Below, one piece after another: positions 51,144-59,845 of a stretch of DNA of 59,845 bases. Every line of letters starts with the position of its first letter. The first letter of the stretch is position 1. Origin of the DNA: an uncultured Alteromonadaceae bacterium (GTDB lineage Bacteria > Pseudomonadota > Gammaproteobacteria > Enterobacterales > Alteromonadaceae); the NCBI GenBank assembly GCA_938085045.1, contig CALKGI010000042.1, positions 1 through 59,845 on the forward strand, read 5' to 3'. A program made the position numbers and the translations under genes. Under the pieces are notes generated by a model. It ran no database searches. It saw nothing but the letters and a program-made list of their open reading frames with translations, and was not told where the DNA came from.

Positions 51144-54100
51144 TTGAAAGCTCACTCTCAAACAAAAGTTTACGCAACAACCCTGTTGCTGTTCGTTGGT
51201 TTGTTCATTACCGCCTGCCAGCAAATTGTCGCCAAGCCTATGGGTGGCACATCACAACCCCATGTTAAACATATTCGTTTTAGCAGTGACGAAATCAGTA
51301 TTTCTTTTAATCAAGACATGGTGCGTTTTGGTCAGGGTGATGGTGCTCTGCAAGAATTGCCCATTACCATCACACCCGAAACTAAGTGTTTATGGTATTG
51401 GCACTCTGCCAGGGGCATTAGCTGTTCGAACTACGATGGCCAGTTGTTTAAACCCGCCACGGCTTACAGCGTTAAGGTGCATGAAGGGTTATATGCTGCC
51501 GATGGGCAACCGTTAAAAACACATCAACAGCAGTTTGAAACGCCAAGGCCGCAGTTCAAACGTTGGCATGTCAATAAATGGCTATCACCGGTAAAGCCTG
51601 AGTTGTATCTGACGTTAAGTCATGATGCTGACATCGATTCGGCACATCAGCTATTTACCATTACCGATGCCAAAAAAGAGCCTGTAACGTATACCCTCAC
51701 TGATATCACTGATGCCAATCAAGCACACATAGCGCTAAGGCATAGAAATAACTCCGAGCGAGTATTAAGAGTCAGTTTGTCGCAAGATTTGTTGCCAAGC
51801 AGCACTTATACAGTCGCTATGTTACCAGGGTTAAAATCTACCAAAGGCCTTTTGAAGGGGCTAGGAAACCCCGACCAAATTAAAACTTTTACAACCTGGG
51901 GGGATTTTAAATATACCAGCGCGGTTTGCACCAAGCGGGTATATCGTGACAAACAATGGGTCGATGATGTTATCGACCTCGCTTCACCTTGCCCTTACGA
52001 TTATCTGTTCAAAGTACAGTTTTCAGCGCCGCTAGACAAAAAATATAATGCCGAGTTATTTGAAGACTTGAGTGACAGTGCTAATAGTCCTCGGGGCTTG
52101 AGTATCTATGAGCAATTGATTGTGGTGACTCCTGAGTCGTTCACCCCAGATACTCAAGTTCTACTGAATATTTCTGCCAACGTCCAAGATATTTTTGGTC
52201 GCAAGCTGATTAACCCAAAAAGGTTTGCGTTAAACATTGGCGATGCTCGGCCGCATTTTGATCTTGACCGATGGCTTGGTGTTTACCCGATGGGTGTTGA
52301 GTCAAAAATGTCGATGATCAGCATCAACGAGCCTTTTATTACTATCAACACGAGTGTACTGAGCAGTGAAGGCCTCCAGCACAAACAACGCCGGATACTC
52401 AACGCTGCTGCGCCAGACAACAACGTTGTTATTACAGATTTAAACATCGACAAAAACCTTCAACAAGGCTCTGGGTTGGTTTACGGGCAGTTGGTTGGGC
52501 CGCAGACTAACTCAAGATGGTCTAGGACTTTTATGGCTGTTAAGTCACCGTGGAGTATCTATGCGATTAATAGTCGTAACAAATTAAGTGTGTGGGTCAG
52601 CGATCTTTTAACCGGTGACCCCGTTGGCGACGCGGTTGTTTATCTGGCCACAAAAGAGCAGCTTAAGTCTGGCGATTATAAGCACATGTTGTTGGGCAAT
52701 ACCAACTTGTTAGGCGAGTTAGAATCAGGCAATAACGGTGTTGCCTCGTCATTTATAGTGGTCGAAAAAGATGGTCATATGAGCGTTCAACCATTGGATC
52801 ATCAATTCTTAATCGAGGGCACACAGCAAAATGAGCATGATGGACAAGTTATTTGGGGAGTGACTGATCAAACCCTTTATCAAGGCGGCGACAGGGTTCA
52901 ATTCAAGGCTTTTATCAGAACTCAACAGGGTAATCGTTGGGTGTTAAAACCAGAGTCTAAAAGATTCGATATTTTTTTGGCCGCGTTAGATGGCTCGGGT
53001 TATCGCTCAAAAGTGCTCGAAAATGTGGGTTTTTCGGCGCTAGGTGCGCTGGATGGAAAATTGCATTTGCCTAGTAACCTTGCTGATGGTGACTATCATT
53101 TGGAATTTCTTATTCATGGTAAAACATCGAATAACTGGAGTAACGAATTGTCGTTTAAAGTGGCTTCGGCAAAAGCTAAAGAAGTGAAAGTCACCACTAA
53201 AACCACCGCCCTAGACAGCCGCCCAGGCAGTACGATTGAGTTAAATATAAAAGCGCAATACTTTGCTGGTGGCGCTTTTGCTGATGCCAAAGTTGAGGTA
53301 TTTAGTACCATTGAGGCGCTGGCATTTAATGAGGTGTTTAGTGAATACCCACTATTTACTTTTGACATGGATAGTTCAGATGATGAACCACGAAATGAAA
53401 ATGCCAAACAACAGCTTGAAGAGCAATTATATGTCGACAAACAAGGGCTGTTGAACACTACAATCACCCTAGGTGACAGTGATGTGTTGTTGGGTGAAAC
53501 GGTGATAAATGCCAGTGTTAGAGACAATGCGTCGCAGTGGGAAACTGGCACCCCAATACGCGTGCCGTTTCACGGGGTTGAGCGTTTTGTTGGTATACAT
53601 TTAAATGATTGGCGCGCGGATGTTGGCACGCCTGTGTCTTTTGAAACCATAGTTGTTAACCCTAAAGGCGTGAGCGTTCAACAGGCGTCAGTTCAACTGA
53701 CACTGTCACAAAACATAGGTTCATATCACGCAGAGAATTGGCAGCAAGTAGACAGTTGCGAAGTCCAGTCTCAATTAAAACCCAGCAGTTGTGTTTTGAC
53801 GGTTGAGGTATCGGGCCGCCACCGAATTACCGCAAAGGTGAGTGATGAAAACGGCAAAACACACACCAGTGTTGAACATGTTTATGCTTATGGCGAACAA
53901 AGCGACAGCCAGTTGCAAGAAATTACCATGGTGGTGTCTGATGAAAACCCCAAGCTAGGCCAAACGATTCAGGTCGACTTTTTATCACCTTTTAAAAGCG
54001 GCAAAATACGCCTCGCGTTAACGCGCAACGAAGTGCTCAAATACTATTGGTTGGATGTAAAAGATAATCAAGCAAAATTGAGTTTGAAGATAGATGAGGC

Positions 54101-56753
54101 GTTATGGCCCGGGTTTAGTCTTATTGCTTATATGCGAAGAGATAATATCGACATTGCGCTTCACAAAGCAAACACACAATACAGTGCTAGCGGGCGCATA
54201 GATGTTGAGATAAACGCCAAACTGCCCAATTTGCCGATAGACATCACAACCAACAAAATTGATTATCAACCGGGTGAACAGGTGCAATTGTCGTTGCGTT
54301 CAAGTACCAAGCAGAACGTTGAGTATACCGTTGCAGTGATAGATGAAGGTTATATCAGCAATATTGCTGACTATAACCGATATTATGATTGGAAAAACAA
54401 CTCGCTTCACAATCAACTGCGCATGTGGACAGCCCCACAAACATTTGATTTGTTGAGCCTGCTTGCGCTGCCAGAAACGGCTGATTCATCACAGTTCTCA
54501 GATGAAAATGACAATAATTATGGAGCACTTGAATCTATCGCTGTTATGGGGTCTAGAATATCGGTTGTCTCTAATATGCATTTAAATTTTGACGTTTCTT
54601 TGGCGGATTTGGAGAACAAAGTAAATTTGCGGGCGAACATCAAACGATCAGGGCAAAACCCATTGAATAACGCCGGACTTCGCTCGGTATTTAAACATGC
54701 TGCATTGTGGTTACCAACGGTCAAAAGTGATGAACATGGCAAGGCAAATCTCACCTTTACCTTGCCAGACAACCTTACCAATTTCAAAATAATGGTTTTA
54801 GAAAACACTCAAACTGGCGACATTAACTTTGCTTCAAATGATATTAAAGTCAAACAACCGCTAGAGATTAGAGCACGATTGCCGCAGCATTTGGTGGTCG
54901 GTGATGATTTTGTTGCTCAATATTCAATTGTGAATCAGTCTAAGCAAACGGCAACACAAACCAGCGCACTCACGTTGTTAGATAACACCACACAACAATG
55001 GCATCAACAAAAGCAAACACCGCATAAGCTTGAACCCACCAAGAGATTGACTTTAACTGCTGATCTCACCGCAAGCAGCACACCCAATTTAACCTTGTCG
55101 GCCAGCAGTAAGGGCACCTATAAAGATGCGGTGTTAAATACTGTGCCAGTTGCTTCGTTGTTTCAAACCAAAACGCTGCTGTATTCGGGGTTATTATCAG
55201 GTGACAGTAAACAAATAAGATTGGGAAAACCAGCTGATATTGCAGGTCAAAGCCGCTTGGTGTTTGATTTCGCGCCTGATTTTTCGAATCAATTGACTGG
55301 TGCTTTTGACTACTTTGAATACTATCCACATAGATGTTGGGAGCAACGCCTGAGCCGAGCTGTGGGCTTTGCTTACGCTAAAAAATTAGGTTCGGGTCAT
55401 TGGCAAGAAGGTGAGTTGGTCGATAAAACCCTGAGTGAATATAGTGGCTTTCAAGATGATGATGGTGGCATGACATTTTGGGATAAAAATGGCGTGGTGA
55501 GCAATTATTTGAGTGCATACACCCTCAATGTTTATTACTGGCTTAACACCATGGGTTACCCGATTCAAAAAGAACAACTCGAAGACCTGATTGTTTTTTT
55601 GCAAGACATAGATACAGCTCGGCACACGCCATTAAGTACACAAGCCATGGTGGTCAACGCGTTAGCTGGGTATAAAAACGACAGCCGTCACTTTGAATTA
55701 TTGACTGATGTCACTGAAAAGTTGTCATTGTTTGACCGTTCTCAATTGTTGCAGGCGGCGGCAAAGTTCACCCAAAACGGGGTTTTACTTGACCCTCGCC
55801 CAGTCCAAAAACTCAAAGATGCCGTAAAGGCCAGCCTATACAACACTGGGCAAAGAATTGAAGTGATTAGCAATAACAAAGGCGTTGCTACTGTCTTTGA
55901 TTCGAATGCTCGCGATTTGTGTAGTTTGCTTGTGGCCATTAACGATGACGAAGTATTCGAGGCCGACAAACCAGCATTGGTCAACACAGTGCTCGCGTTA
56001 CGTAATCGTCAGGGCCACTTTGGCGGCACTCAAAGCAACGCCATGTGTATTGTCGCTTTAGCGCAGGCGACTGGTGAGGTGAATAGTGAGGTGAATAGTG
56101 AGGTGAATAGTGAAATTACTGCCAACGAGATCACCGTGAGTTTAGCTGGTGAAACCTTGTTAAAGCAGCCTGTGAGTGGCGCTGAGTCAACAAAGACAGT
56201 CAATATCGACAGTAAATCACAGTCGTTAGTGTTAAAGCCCAAGACCGAAGCACCGGCATATTATCAAATACAAATGAAGTACCCCCTAGACAGACGCGAG
56301 CAGCAAAACCGCAACAAAGGTTTCAAATTAACGCGGACTTATGAGGTTTATCGCGACCAGCAATGGATGGTAGTTGAGGACAATCAGCGTTTGCAGGTTA
56401 GCGAGTGGGTTAGGGTCACCTTAACGGTTAATAACACCAAATTTAAGCGCTATGTTGCGCTGAGCGATCCGGTGCCGGGCGGCCTTGAGCCAGTATCGGC
56501 CAAATTGGCGGGCTCGATACCTTTTTATATTCGTGCAGGCGAAAAAGACAGCGATTGGTTTGCTGAGCGTCAAATAAAGTCTGGCACTAGCCGTTTTTAT
56601 GCCGATTGGTTATCAAAGGGCAAGCACAAAGTGCAGTATTATGCGCAGGTGACCACCGCTGGTAAATTCTCGGCATTGCCTGCCAAAGTCGAAGCCATGT
56701 ATGAAGAACGACAATATGGCACCAGCGCGTATCGGCAGATATTTGTCGATTAA
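51144..56753 (+). CDS. Alpha-2-macroglobulin family lipoprotein with thioester motif
   Basis: A 1869-residue protein from TTG 51144 (AGGAAG with 7-base spacing); the longer frame from 50841 only crosses the LysE gene. The lipobox is LFITAC (Cys25). Multiple MG-type beta-sandwich domains (about 180-1150) and the MG2 segment KLSVWVSDLLTGDPV are followed by the alpha-2-macroglobulin body (LWLPTVKSDEHGKANLTFTLPDNL). The thioester motif C1398-W-E-Q lies in YYPHRCWEQRLSRA, followed by the alpha-toroid repeats. The protein should trap attacking proteases covalently at the periplasmic face. It lacks a neighbouring penicillin-binding protein 1C, unlike the usual YfhM/PbpC pairing. The C-terminus ends in the DPVPGGLEPV family signature. 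Confidence 0.92.
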   Translation: MKAHSQTKVYATTLLLFVGLFITACQQIVAKPMGGTSQPHVKHIRFSSDEISISFNQDMVRFGQGDGALQELPITITPETKCLWYWHSARGISCSNYDGQLFKPATAYSVKVHEGLYAADGQPLKTHQQQFETPRPQFKRWHVNKWLSPVKPELYLTLSHDADIDSAHQLFTITDAKKEPVTYTLTDITDANQAHIALRHRNNSERVLRVSLSQDLLPSSTYTVAMLPGLKSTKGLLKGLGNPDQIKTFTTWGDFKYTSAVCTKRVYRDKQWVDDVIDLASPCPYDYLFKVQFSAPLDKKYNAELFEDLSDSANSPRGLSIYEQLIVVTPESFTPDTQVLLNISANVQDIFGRKLINPKRFALNIGDARPHFDLDRWLGVYPMGVESKMSMISINEPFITINTSVLSSEGLQHKQRRILNAAAPDNNVVITDLNIDKNLQQGSGLVYGQLVGPQTNSRWSRTFMAVKSPWSIYAINSRNKLSVWVSDLLTGDPVGDAVVYLATKEQLKSGDYKHMLLGNTNLLGELESGNNGVASSFIVVEKDGHMSVQPLDHQFLIEGTQQNEHDGQVIWGVTDQTLYQGGDRVQFKAFIRTQQGNRWVLKPESKRFDIFLAALDGSGYRSKVLENVGFSALGALDGKLHLPSNLADGDYHLEFLIHGKTSNNWSNELSFKVASAKAKEVKVTTKTTALDSRPGSTIELNIKAQYFAGGAFADAKVEVFSTIEALAFNEVFSEYPLFTFDMDSSDDEPRNENAKQQLEEQLYVDKQGLLNTTITLGDSDVLLGETVINASVRDNASQWETGTPIRVPFHGVERFVGIHLNDWRADVGTPVSFETIVVNPKGVSVQQASVQLTLSQNIGSYHAENWQQVDSCEVQSQLKPSSCVLTVEVSGRHRITAKVSDENGKTHTSVEHVYAYGEQSDSQLQEITMVVSDENPKLGQTIQVDFLSPFKSGKIRLALTRNEVLKYYWLDVKDNQAKLSLKIDEALWPGFSLIAYMRRDNIDIALHKANTQYSASGRIDVEINAKLPNLPIDITTNKIDYQPGEQVQLSLRSSTKQNVEYTVAVIDEGYISNIADYNRYYDWKNNSLHNQLRMWTAPQTFDLLSLLALPETADSSQFSDENDNNYGALESIAVMGSRISVVSNMHLNFDVSLADLENKVNLRANIKRSGQNPLNNAGLRSVFKHAALWLPTVKSDEHGKANLTFTLPDNLTNFKIMVLENTQTGDINFASNDIKVKQPLEIRARLPQHLVVGDDFVAQYSIVNQSKQTATQTSALTLLDNTTQQWHQQKQTPHKLEPTKRLTLTADLTASSTPNLTLSASSKGTYKDAVLNTVPVASLFQTKTLLYSGLLSGDSKQIRLGKPADIAGQSRLVFDFAPDFSNQLTGAFDYFEYYPHRCWEQRLSRAVGFAYAKKLGSGHWQEGELVDKTLSEYSGFQDDDGGMTFWDKNGVVSNYLSAYTLNVYYWLNTMGYPIQKEQLEDLIVFLQDIDTARHTPLSTQAMVVNALAGYKNDSRHFELLTDVTEKLSLFDRSQLLQAAAKFTQNGVLLDPRPVQKLKDAVKASLYNTGQRIEVISNNKGVATVFDSNARDLCSLLVAINDDEVFEADKPALVNTVLALRNRQGHFGGTQSNAMCIVALAQATGEVNSEVNSEVNSEITANEITVSLAGETLLKQPVSGAESTKTVNIDSKSQSLVLKPKTEAPAYYQIQMKYPLDRREQQNRNKGFKLTRTYEVYRDQQWMVVEDNQRLQVSEWVRVTLTVNNTKFKRYVALSDPVPGGLEPVSAKLAGSIPFYIRAGEKDSDWFAERQIKSGTSRFYADWLSKGKHKVQYYAQVTTAGKFSALPAKVEAMYEERQYGTSAYRQIFVD
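56076..56111 (+). repeat. Three in-frame 12-bp repeats in the A2M gene
   Basis: GAGGTGAATAGT occurs three times without interruption (56076-56087, 56088-56099, 56100-56111) and encodes EVNS three times; the run ends in an EI unit. The 12-bp unit can slip without breaking the frame. It lies near the end of the alpha-toroid region, probably in a surface loop. Confidence 0.9.
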
Positions 56754-57508
56754 TACATGCCTATGTTGCAAAAGTTAGTTACGCAGAAATATTGTAGCCG
56801 GGTGATTTGCCTACAAGGTGTAGGTACTTAGGCTTTGCCAGAGTATAAAGCCTGTACCCTCACATTTTTTAAATAAATCAAAGGGATACATTAAGATACA
56901 CAACCCCTGCAACGTAACAGTTTGTAGGGGTTTACATACGAAATAGATGTAAATATTCACTAGGTCGACACCCTTTTGTGGTTATTTATAAGTTATATCA
57001 AATAGTTATTAAAAATATTTTTATTATGTTTTTTGGTTATTAACCGATTGAAACTATTGAATTTATTTGGCCGTATGACATAAACCTTAATCTCATCATA
57101 CCAGTGCCTTTCGCGTGGTGGTCTCAACCTCTTTTAAATCGATTTTTTGCCGAAAATTAAGGTTATTGCGATAGGCAGAGAAAATTGCCTTGTCGTGCAC
57201 CTATATCGCGTTAAACGCCCCGGCCTTGCTCGTTATTATGCTTATTGTATACAAAACATAACTTACCAATTACCCATCGATTAACCCTACTTATTACTTT
57301 TGAAAGGTATCTGCCTATCTAACGGTTTTCATCCAATGTTGTCATTGTATTACTTACCCATTACAAAAATGTTGCCCTATTGTAAATGAGTTTTCTGGTT
57401 GGTAGGGTTTAAAGGCCTAGAGCGCATACTGTTTATAAAGGTAGCGCATCGGCGGGAAGCAAGTTGAATGAAAAAAACCACAAAAAATATAAAAGCAGGA
57501 GTCAAATA
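56754..57508. other. Long AT-rich leader upstream of the M4 protease gene
   Basis: A 755-bp region with no gene I can support; the 57464 TTG is not used as a start. It holds an intrinsic terminator (56823-56870), a second stem-loop AACCCCT (56902-56908)/AGGGGTT (56926-56932), and long AT-rich stretches with possible -10 elements but no clear pair. A TTGTCA about 160 bp before the protease start has a weak -10 17 bp later, but this is tentative. A long leader suggests regulated protease expression. Confidence 0.5.
56823..56870 (+). terminator. Intrinsic terminator after the A2M gene
   Basis: GGTAC (56823-56827) and AGGCTTT (56830-56836) pair with AAAGCCT (56847-56853) and GTACC (56854-56858), with a two-base bulge and a 10-base loop. 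A run of six Ts follows (56865-56870). It is 70 bases after the stop codon. Confidence 0.7.
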
Positions 57509-59692
57509 ATGAAAACCTTAAAACCCTTGGCTGCAACCATTGCAGTATTACTAGCCTCAACTTCGAGCGCCGCGACTGCCACTTTTAACGTGGTCAATAA
57601 AACCAGCACAGGCACCCCATCTTTTATCGTGGGTGATATGGGCAGCACAACTGACAAGAGTGCCGTAGCAGCACTTAAAGATGTGATTGCCAACCAAGCC
57701 GCATTTTCTGCCAACGGCAACGAAGATTTTAAAATAAACCAACAATGGACCGACGAACTGGGCAAAACCCACACTCGTGTTCACCAAACCATTAACGGCT
57801 TGAACGTATATGGCACCAGCATGGTTGTTCATGTTGAAGGCGGCCTTAAAAGCTTTGCTGGTGGCATTTCGCCATCAAAACTCTACGCCATATCTGGCAA
57901 TCTTGCGCTAAACAGCGAAACGAAACCTGCTTTGTCGTTAATGCAATCAAAAGCCAATGTAGCCGGCCACATTGCAGGCTTGGCATTGTTAATGGGCGAG
58001 TTGCATAGCGAACCTGAGTTGTCATATGTTTACATACCCATGACAGGCGAAACCAAATTGGCGTACAGAACCGAAGTCTCGTGGGATCACGGCAACGGCG
58101 ATTTTGGTCGTGACTTTGTCTTTTTTGATGCTCGTACCAGCGAAGTTATCGCCCGCCATGCACAAGTGCATTCTGCAAAAGCATGGAAAACCTATACATT
58201 GGACGGCGGTGCACGAGATACGGCTCCAGGGCGTTTGTTGTGCACTAACGCTCAAAGCTGCGGCACTGATGCTGCTGCACAACGTGCTCACGATGGAGCT
58301 GCAAAGATCCACGATTATTACAAAACCAAGTTTGGTCGTGACAGTCTAGATGGCAAAGGTATGACCATGGTCTCTAGTGTTGGACTTAACGAAGAAAATG
58401 CTTTCTGGACGGGCACTCAAATGTTGTACGGTGAAGCTTCGGCTGGCATGAGAGACTTCACCAGCGATTTTGACGTCATCGGCCACGAATTCACACACGG
58501 TGTAACCGACAAAACGGCCGCTTTGCTTTACCAAAATGCTTCTGGTGCGCTGAACGAAGCTTGGTCTGATATTTTGGGCCTGTCAGCAGAGGCTTACAAA
58601 AACGGCAAGACAACCTCAAATTGGTTGTTGGGAGATGGCTTGTATATCAATCAGCCGGGTAAAGCTTTTCGCTATATGAGTAATCCGATCAAAGATGGTC
58701 GCTCAAAAGATTGGTATCCAGAGCGCACACCATTCTCTGCCAGACCAGGAAACACAAACGACTATGGTGGTGTTCATACCAACTCAGGTATTGCCAACTT
58801 GGCCTACACATTATTGGTAGATGGCGGCAAGCATCCAGGTGGTAAGTCTACGGCGCAAGTGCCTGGTATTGGCATGGCCAAAGCCGAACAAATTTTTTAT
58901 CGCGCATTGGTGACTTATATGGGTCAAAGCACCGACTTTGCCGGTGCAAGAACAGCAACTGCAAAATCGGCAGAAGACTTGTATGGTGCAACAGAGAAAA
59001 AGGCTGTAGAAACAGCGTGGTGCGCGGTAGGTGTTGGCGCTTGTCCAGCAACTGGCGGTAAAGTCCTTATCAATGGTCAGGTTGTGAGTGGGCTGGGCGC
59101 AAGCAAAGGACAAGCAACTGTATACACCATGGAAGTGCCAGCCGGCGCAACCAACATTAAGTTTACCTCAACAGGTGGCGCGGGCGATGCCGACTTGTAT
59201 GTCAAATTTGGTGCAACACCAACTGACGAGCTTTGGGATTGTCGTTCATGGGTAGCAGGTAACGTCGAATCTTGTACGGGTACTCAAACTGGCGGCACCT
59301 ATTATGTACGTTTGAAAGCCTACGCCGCATTCTCAGGCTTAAGTTTAACAGGCAGTTACACGCCTAAAGCAACAGGTGGTGGCTTAGAGCCAATTAACGA
59401 CTCAGCCAGTAACCTCTCAATAGGTCATGGCCAATGGCTGGGTGAGCAACAAGTTTTACCTGCGGGTTACAAAACTTTGAACGTAACAATTTCTGGTGGT
59501 ACTGGTGATGCAGACTTATATCTTCGTCACGGCGTACAACCGACAAAGTTATTACATGGCTGTCGTCCGTGGAAAGATGGCAGCAACGAAACTTGTACAA
59601 TATCCAATCCAAAAGCGGGCACGTGGTTCATCGGTTTGTATGGTTACGCGGCTACTGCTGGCTTGAACTTAAGCTTAAGTGCTAGGCCTTAA
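57509..59692 (+). CDS. Secreted M4 family zinc metalloprotease (vibriolysin-like) with two PPC domains
   Basis: A 727-residue prepro-enzyme. A signal peptide (residues 1-24), then a propeptide with FTP and PepSY regions (to about 200) that folds and inhibits the catalytic part. The catalytic domain has HEFTH (His326, Glu327, His330), the third zinc ligand Glu350 in GALNEAWSD, and the proton donor His423 in GGVHTNSG; the Glu is 20 residues after the second His, as in thermolysin. Two C-terminal PPC domains follow (about 535-618 and 641-727), which are usually cleaved after secretion. ATG 57509 has AGGAG at 57497-57501. It is probably secreted by the type II pathway and supplies extracellular peptides. 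Confidence 0.95.
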   Translation: MKTLKPLAATIAVLLASTSSAATATFNVVNKTSTGTPSFIVGDMGSTTDKSAVAALKDVIANQAAFSANGNEDFKINQQWTDELGKTHTRVHQTINGLNVYGTSMVVHVEGGLKSFAGGISPSKLYAISGNLALNSETKPALSLMQSKANVAGHIAGLALLMGELHSEPELSYVYIPMTGETKLAYRTEVSWDHGNGDFGRDFVFFDARTSEVIARHAQVHSAKAWKTYTLDGGARDTAPGRLLCTNAQSCGTDAAAQRAHDGAAKIHDYYKTKFGRDSLDGKGMTMVSSVGLNEENAFWTGTQMLYGEASAGMRDFTSDFDVIGHEFTHGVTDKTAALLYQNASGALNEAWSDILGLSAEAYKNGKTTSNWLLGDGLYINQPGKAFRYMSNPIKDGRSKDWYPERTPFSARPGNTNDYGGVHTNSGIANLAYTLLVDGGKHPGGKSTAQVPGIGMAKAEQIFYRALVTYMGQSTDFAGARTATAKSAEDLYGATEKKAVETAWCAVGVGACPATGGKVLINGQVVSGLGASKGQATVYTMEVPAGATNIKFTSTGGAGDADLYVKFGATPTDELWDCRSWVAGNVESCTGTQTGGTYYVRLKAYAAFSGLSLTGSYTPKATGGGLEPINDSASNLSIGHGQWLGEQQVLPAGYKTLNVTISGGTGDADLYLRHGVQPTKLLHGCRPWKDGSNETCTISNPKAGTWFIGLYGYAATAGLNLSLSARP

Positions 59693-59779
59693 GTTAACTA
59701 TTCACGCAGGGCATTTGCTCTGACCTCTAATGACCAAGGATGGTCGAACGTCGCAACTTTAAGGATGAAAACGTGATTT

Positions 59780-59805
59780 GGGGAGCCGTTTGGCTCCCCT
59801 TTTTT
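59780..59805 (+). terminator. Strong intrinsic terminator after the M4 protease
   Basis: GGGGAGCC (59780-59787) and GGCTCCCC (59792-59799) form a perfect 8-bp stem with a 4-base loop, followed by six Ts (59800-59805). It is 87 bp after the protease stop. Confidence 0.95.
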
Positions 59806-59823
59806 ACGAATTCTTTTTACAAC

Positions 59824-59845
59824 AGATTTGTTTTAAAACAAATCT
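59824..59845. repeat. Perfect palindrome ending on the last base of the window
   Basis: AGATTTGTTTT and AAAACAAATCT form a 22-bp perfect palindrome with no loop, ending exactly at 59845. It is probably a contig end or an assembly fold-back, or the start of a larger dyad cut by the window. Confidence 0.7.

Noticed and set aside
1..59845. tRNA, rRNA, integrase, transposase or plasmid origin
   Set aside because: I looked for tRNA-like cloverleaf sequences, rRNA stretches, DDE or tyrosine recombinase motifs and iteron arrays and saw none that I could support.

Overview
The window looks like a chromosomal segment (or the end of a contig) from a free-living, probably marine, Gammaproteobacterium. 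The evidence is moderate GC, many secreted or lipid-anchored proteins with N-terminal signals, three proteins with a GlyGly-CTERM-type tail, a vibriolysin-like M4 protease with two PPC domains, a TonB-dependent receptor, an alpha-2-macroglobulin lipoprotein and REP-like hairpins between genes. An Alteromonadales/Shewanella-like relative is my best guess, but no rRNA, tRNA or housekeeping marker is present to fix the genus.

Layout. 1-3.3 kb: the N-terminal part of a CadC/ToxR-type winged-helix regulator (minus), then two tandem cyclophilin-like GlyGly-CTERM proteins and an unrecognised cysteine-rich secreted protein. 3.5-6.6 kb: a small membrane protein and an ABC-2 exporter pair. 6.9-11.5 kb: a periplasmic S9 peptidase divergent from a flavin amine oxidase. 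11.7-15.7 kb: a higBA toxin-antitoxin pair, a polysaccharide deacetylase operon overlapping head-to-head with a MATE transporter, and a Phd/ParE-type pair. 15.7-25.4 kb: a Sel1-repeat protein coupled to a lipoprotein, an M1 aminopeptidase lipoprotein, a MerR/TipAS regulator with a MerR-type promoter, a CXXCH-containing lipoprotein and a TIM-barrel isomerase-like protein.

25.5-30.8 kb is accessory in character: hipBA with three operators spaced exactly 50 bp apart, next to a three-gene operon of unrecognised secreted proteins in which two paralogues flank an unrelated third gene. 31-37 kb holds a TonB receptor, a prohibitin/SPFH protein, and a second ABC-2 exporter pair. 37-42.6 kb holds a secreted beta-rich protein, a 1184-residue GlyGly-CTERM multidomain protein and an unrecognised membrane protein. 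42.6-44 kb holds a Fic enzyme preceded by four evenly spaced inverted repeats. 44-51 kb holds a thioredoxin-like lipoprotein with a CxxS site, an alpha/beta hydrolase, a small protein, an HDOD/MBL-fold pair, a TPR lipoprotein, a GNAT acetyltransferase, an unrecognised soluble protein, and a LysE exporter that overlaps a possible decayed membrane gene. 51-59.8 kb holds the alpha-2-macroglobulin and the M4 protease, followed by a strong terminator and a perfect palindrome that ends on the last base.

Functional themes are envelope and secreted proteolysis (S9, M1 and M4 peptidases against an A2M protease trap), export, and post-translational toxin modules (higBA, phd/parE, hipBA, fic) with well-defined operators. 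The best candidates for something undescribed are the paralogue-sandwich secreted operon at 27.4-30.8 kb and the 40-bp-period operator array upstream of fic at 42.68-42.82 kb.
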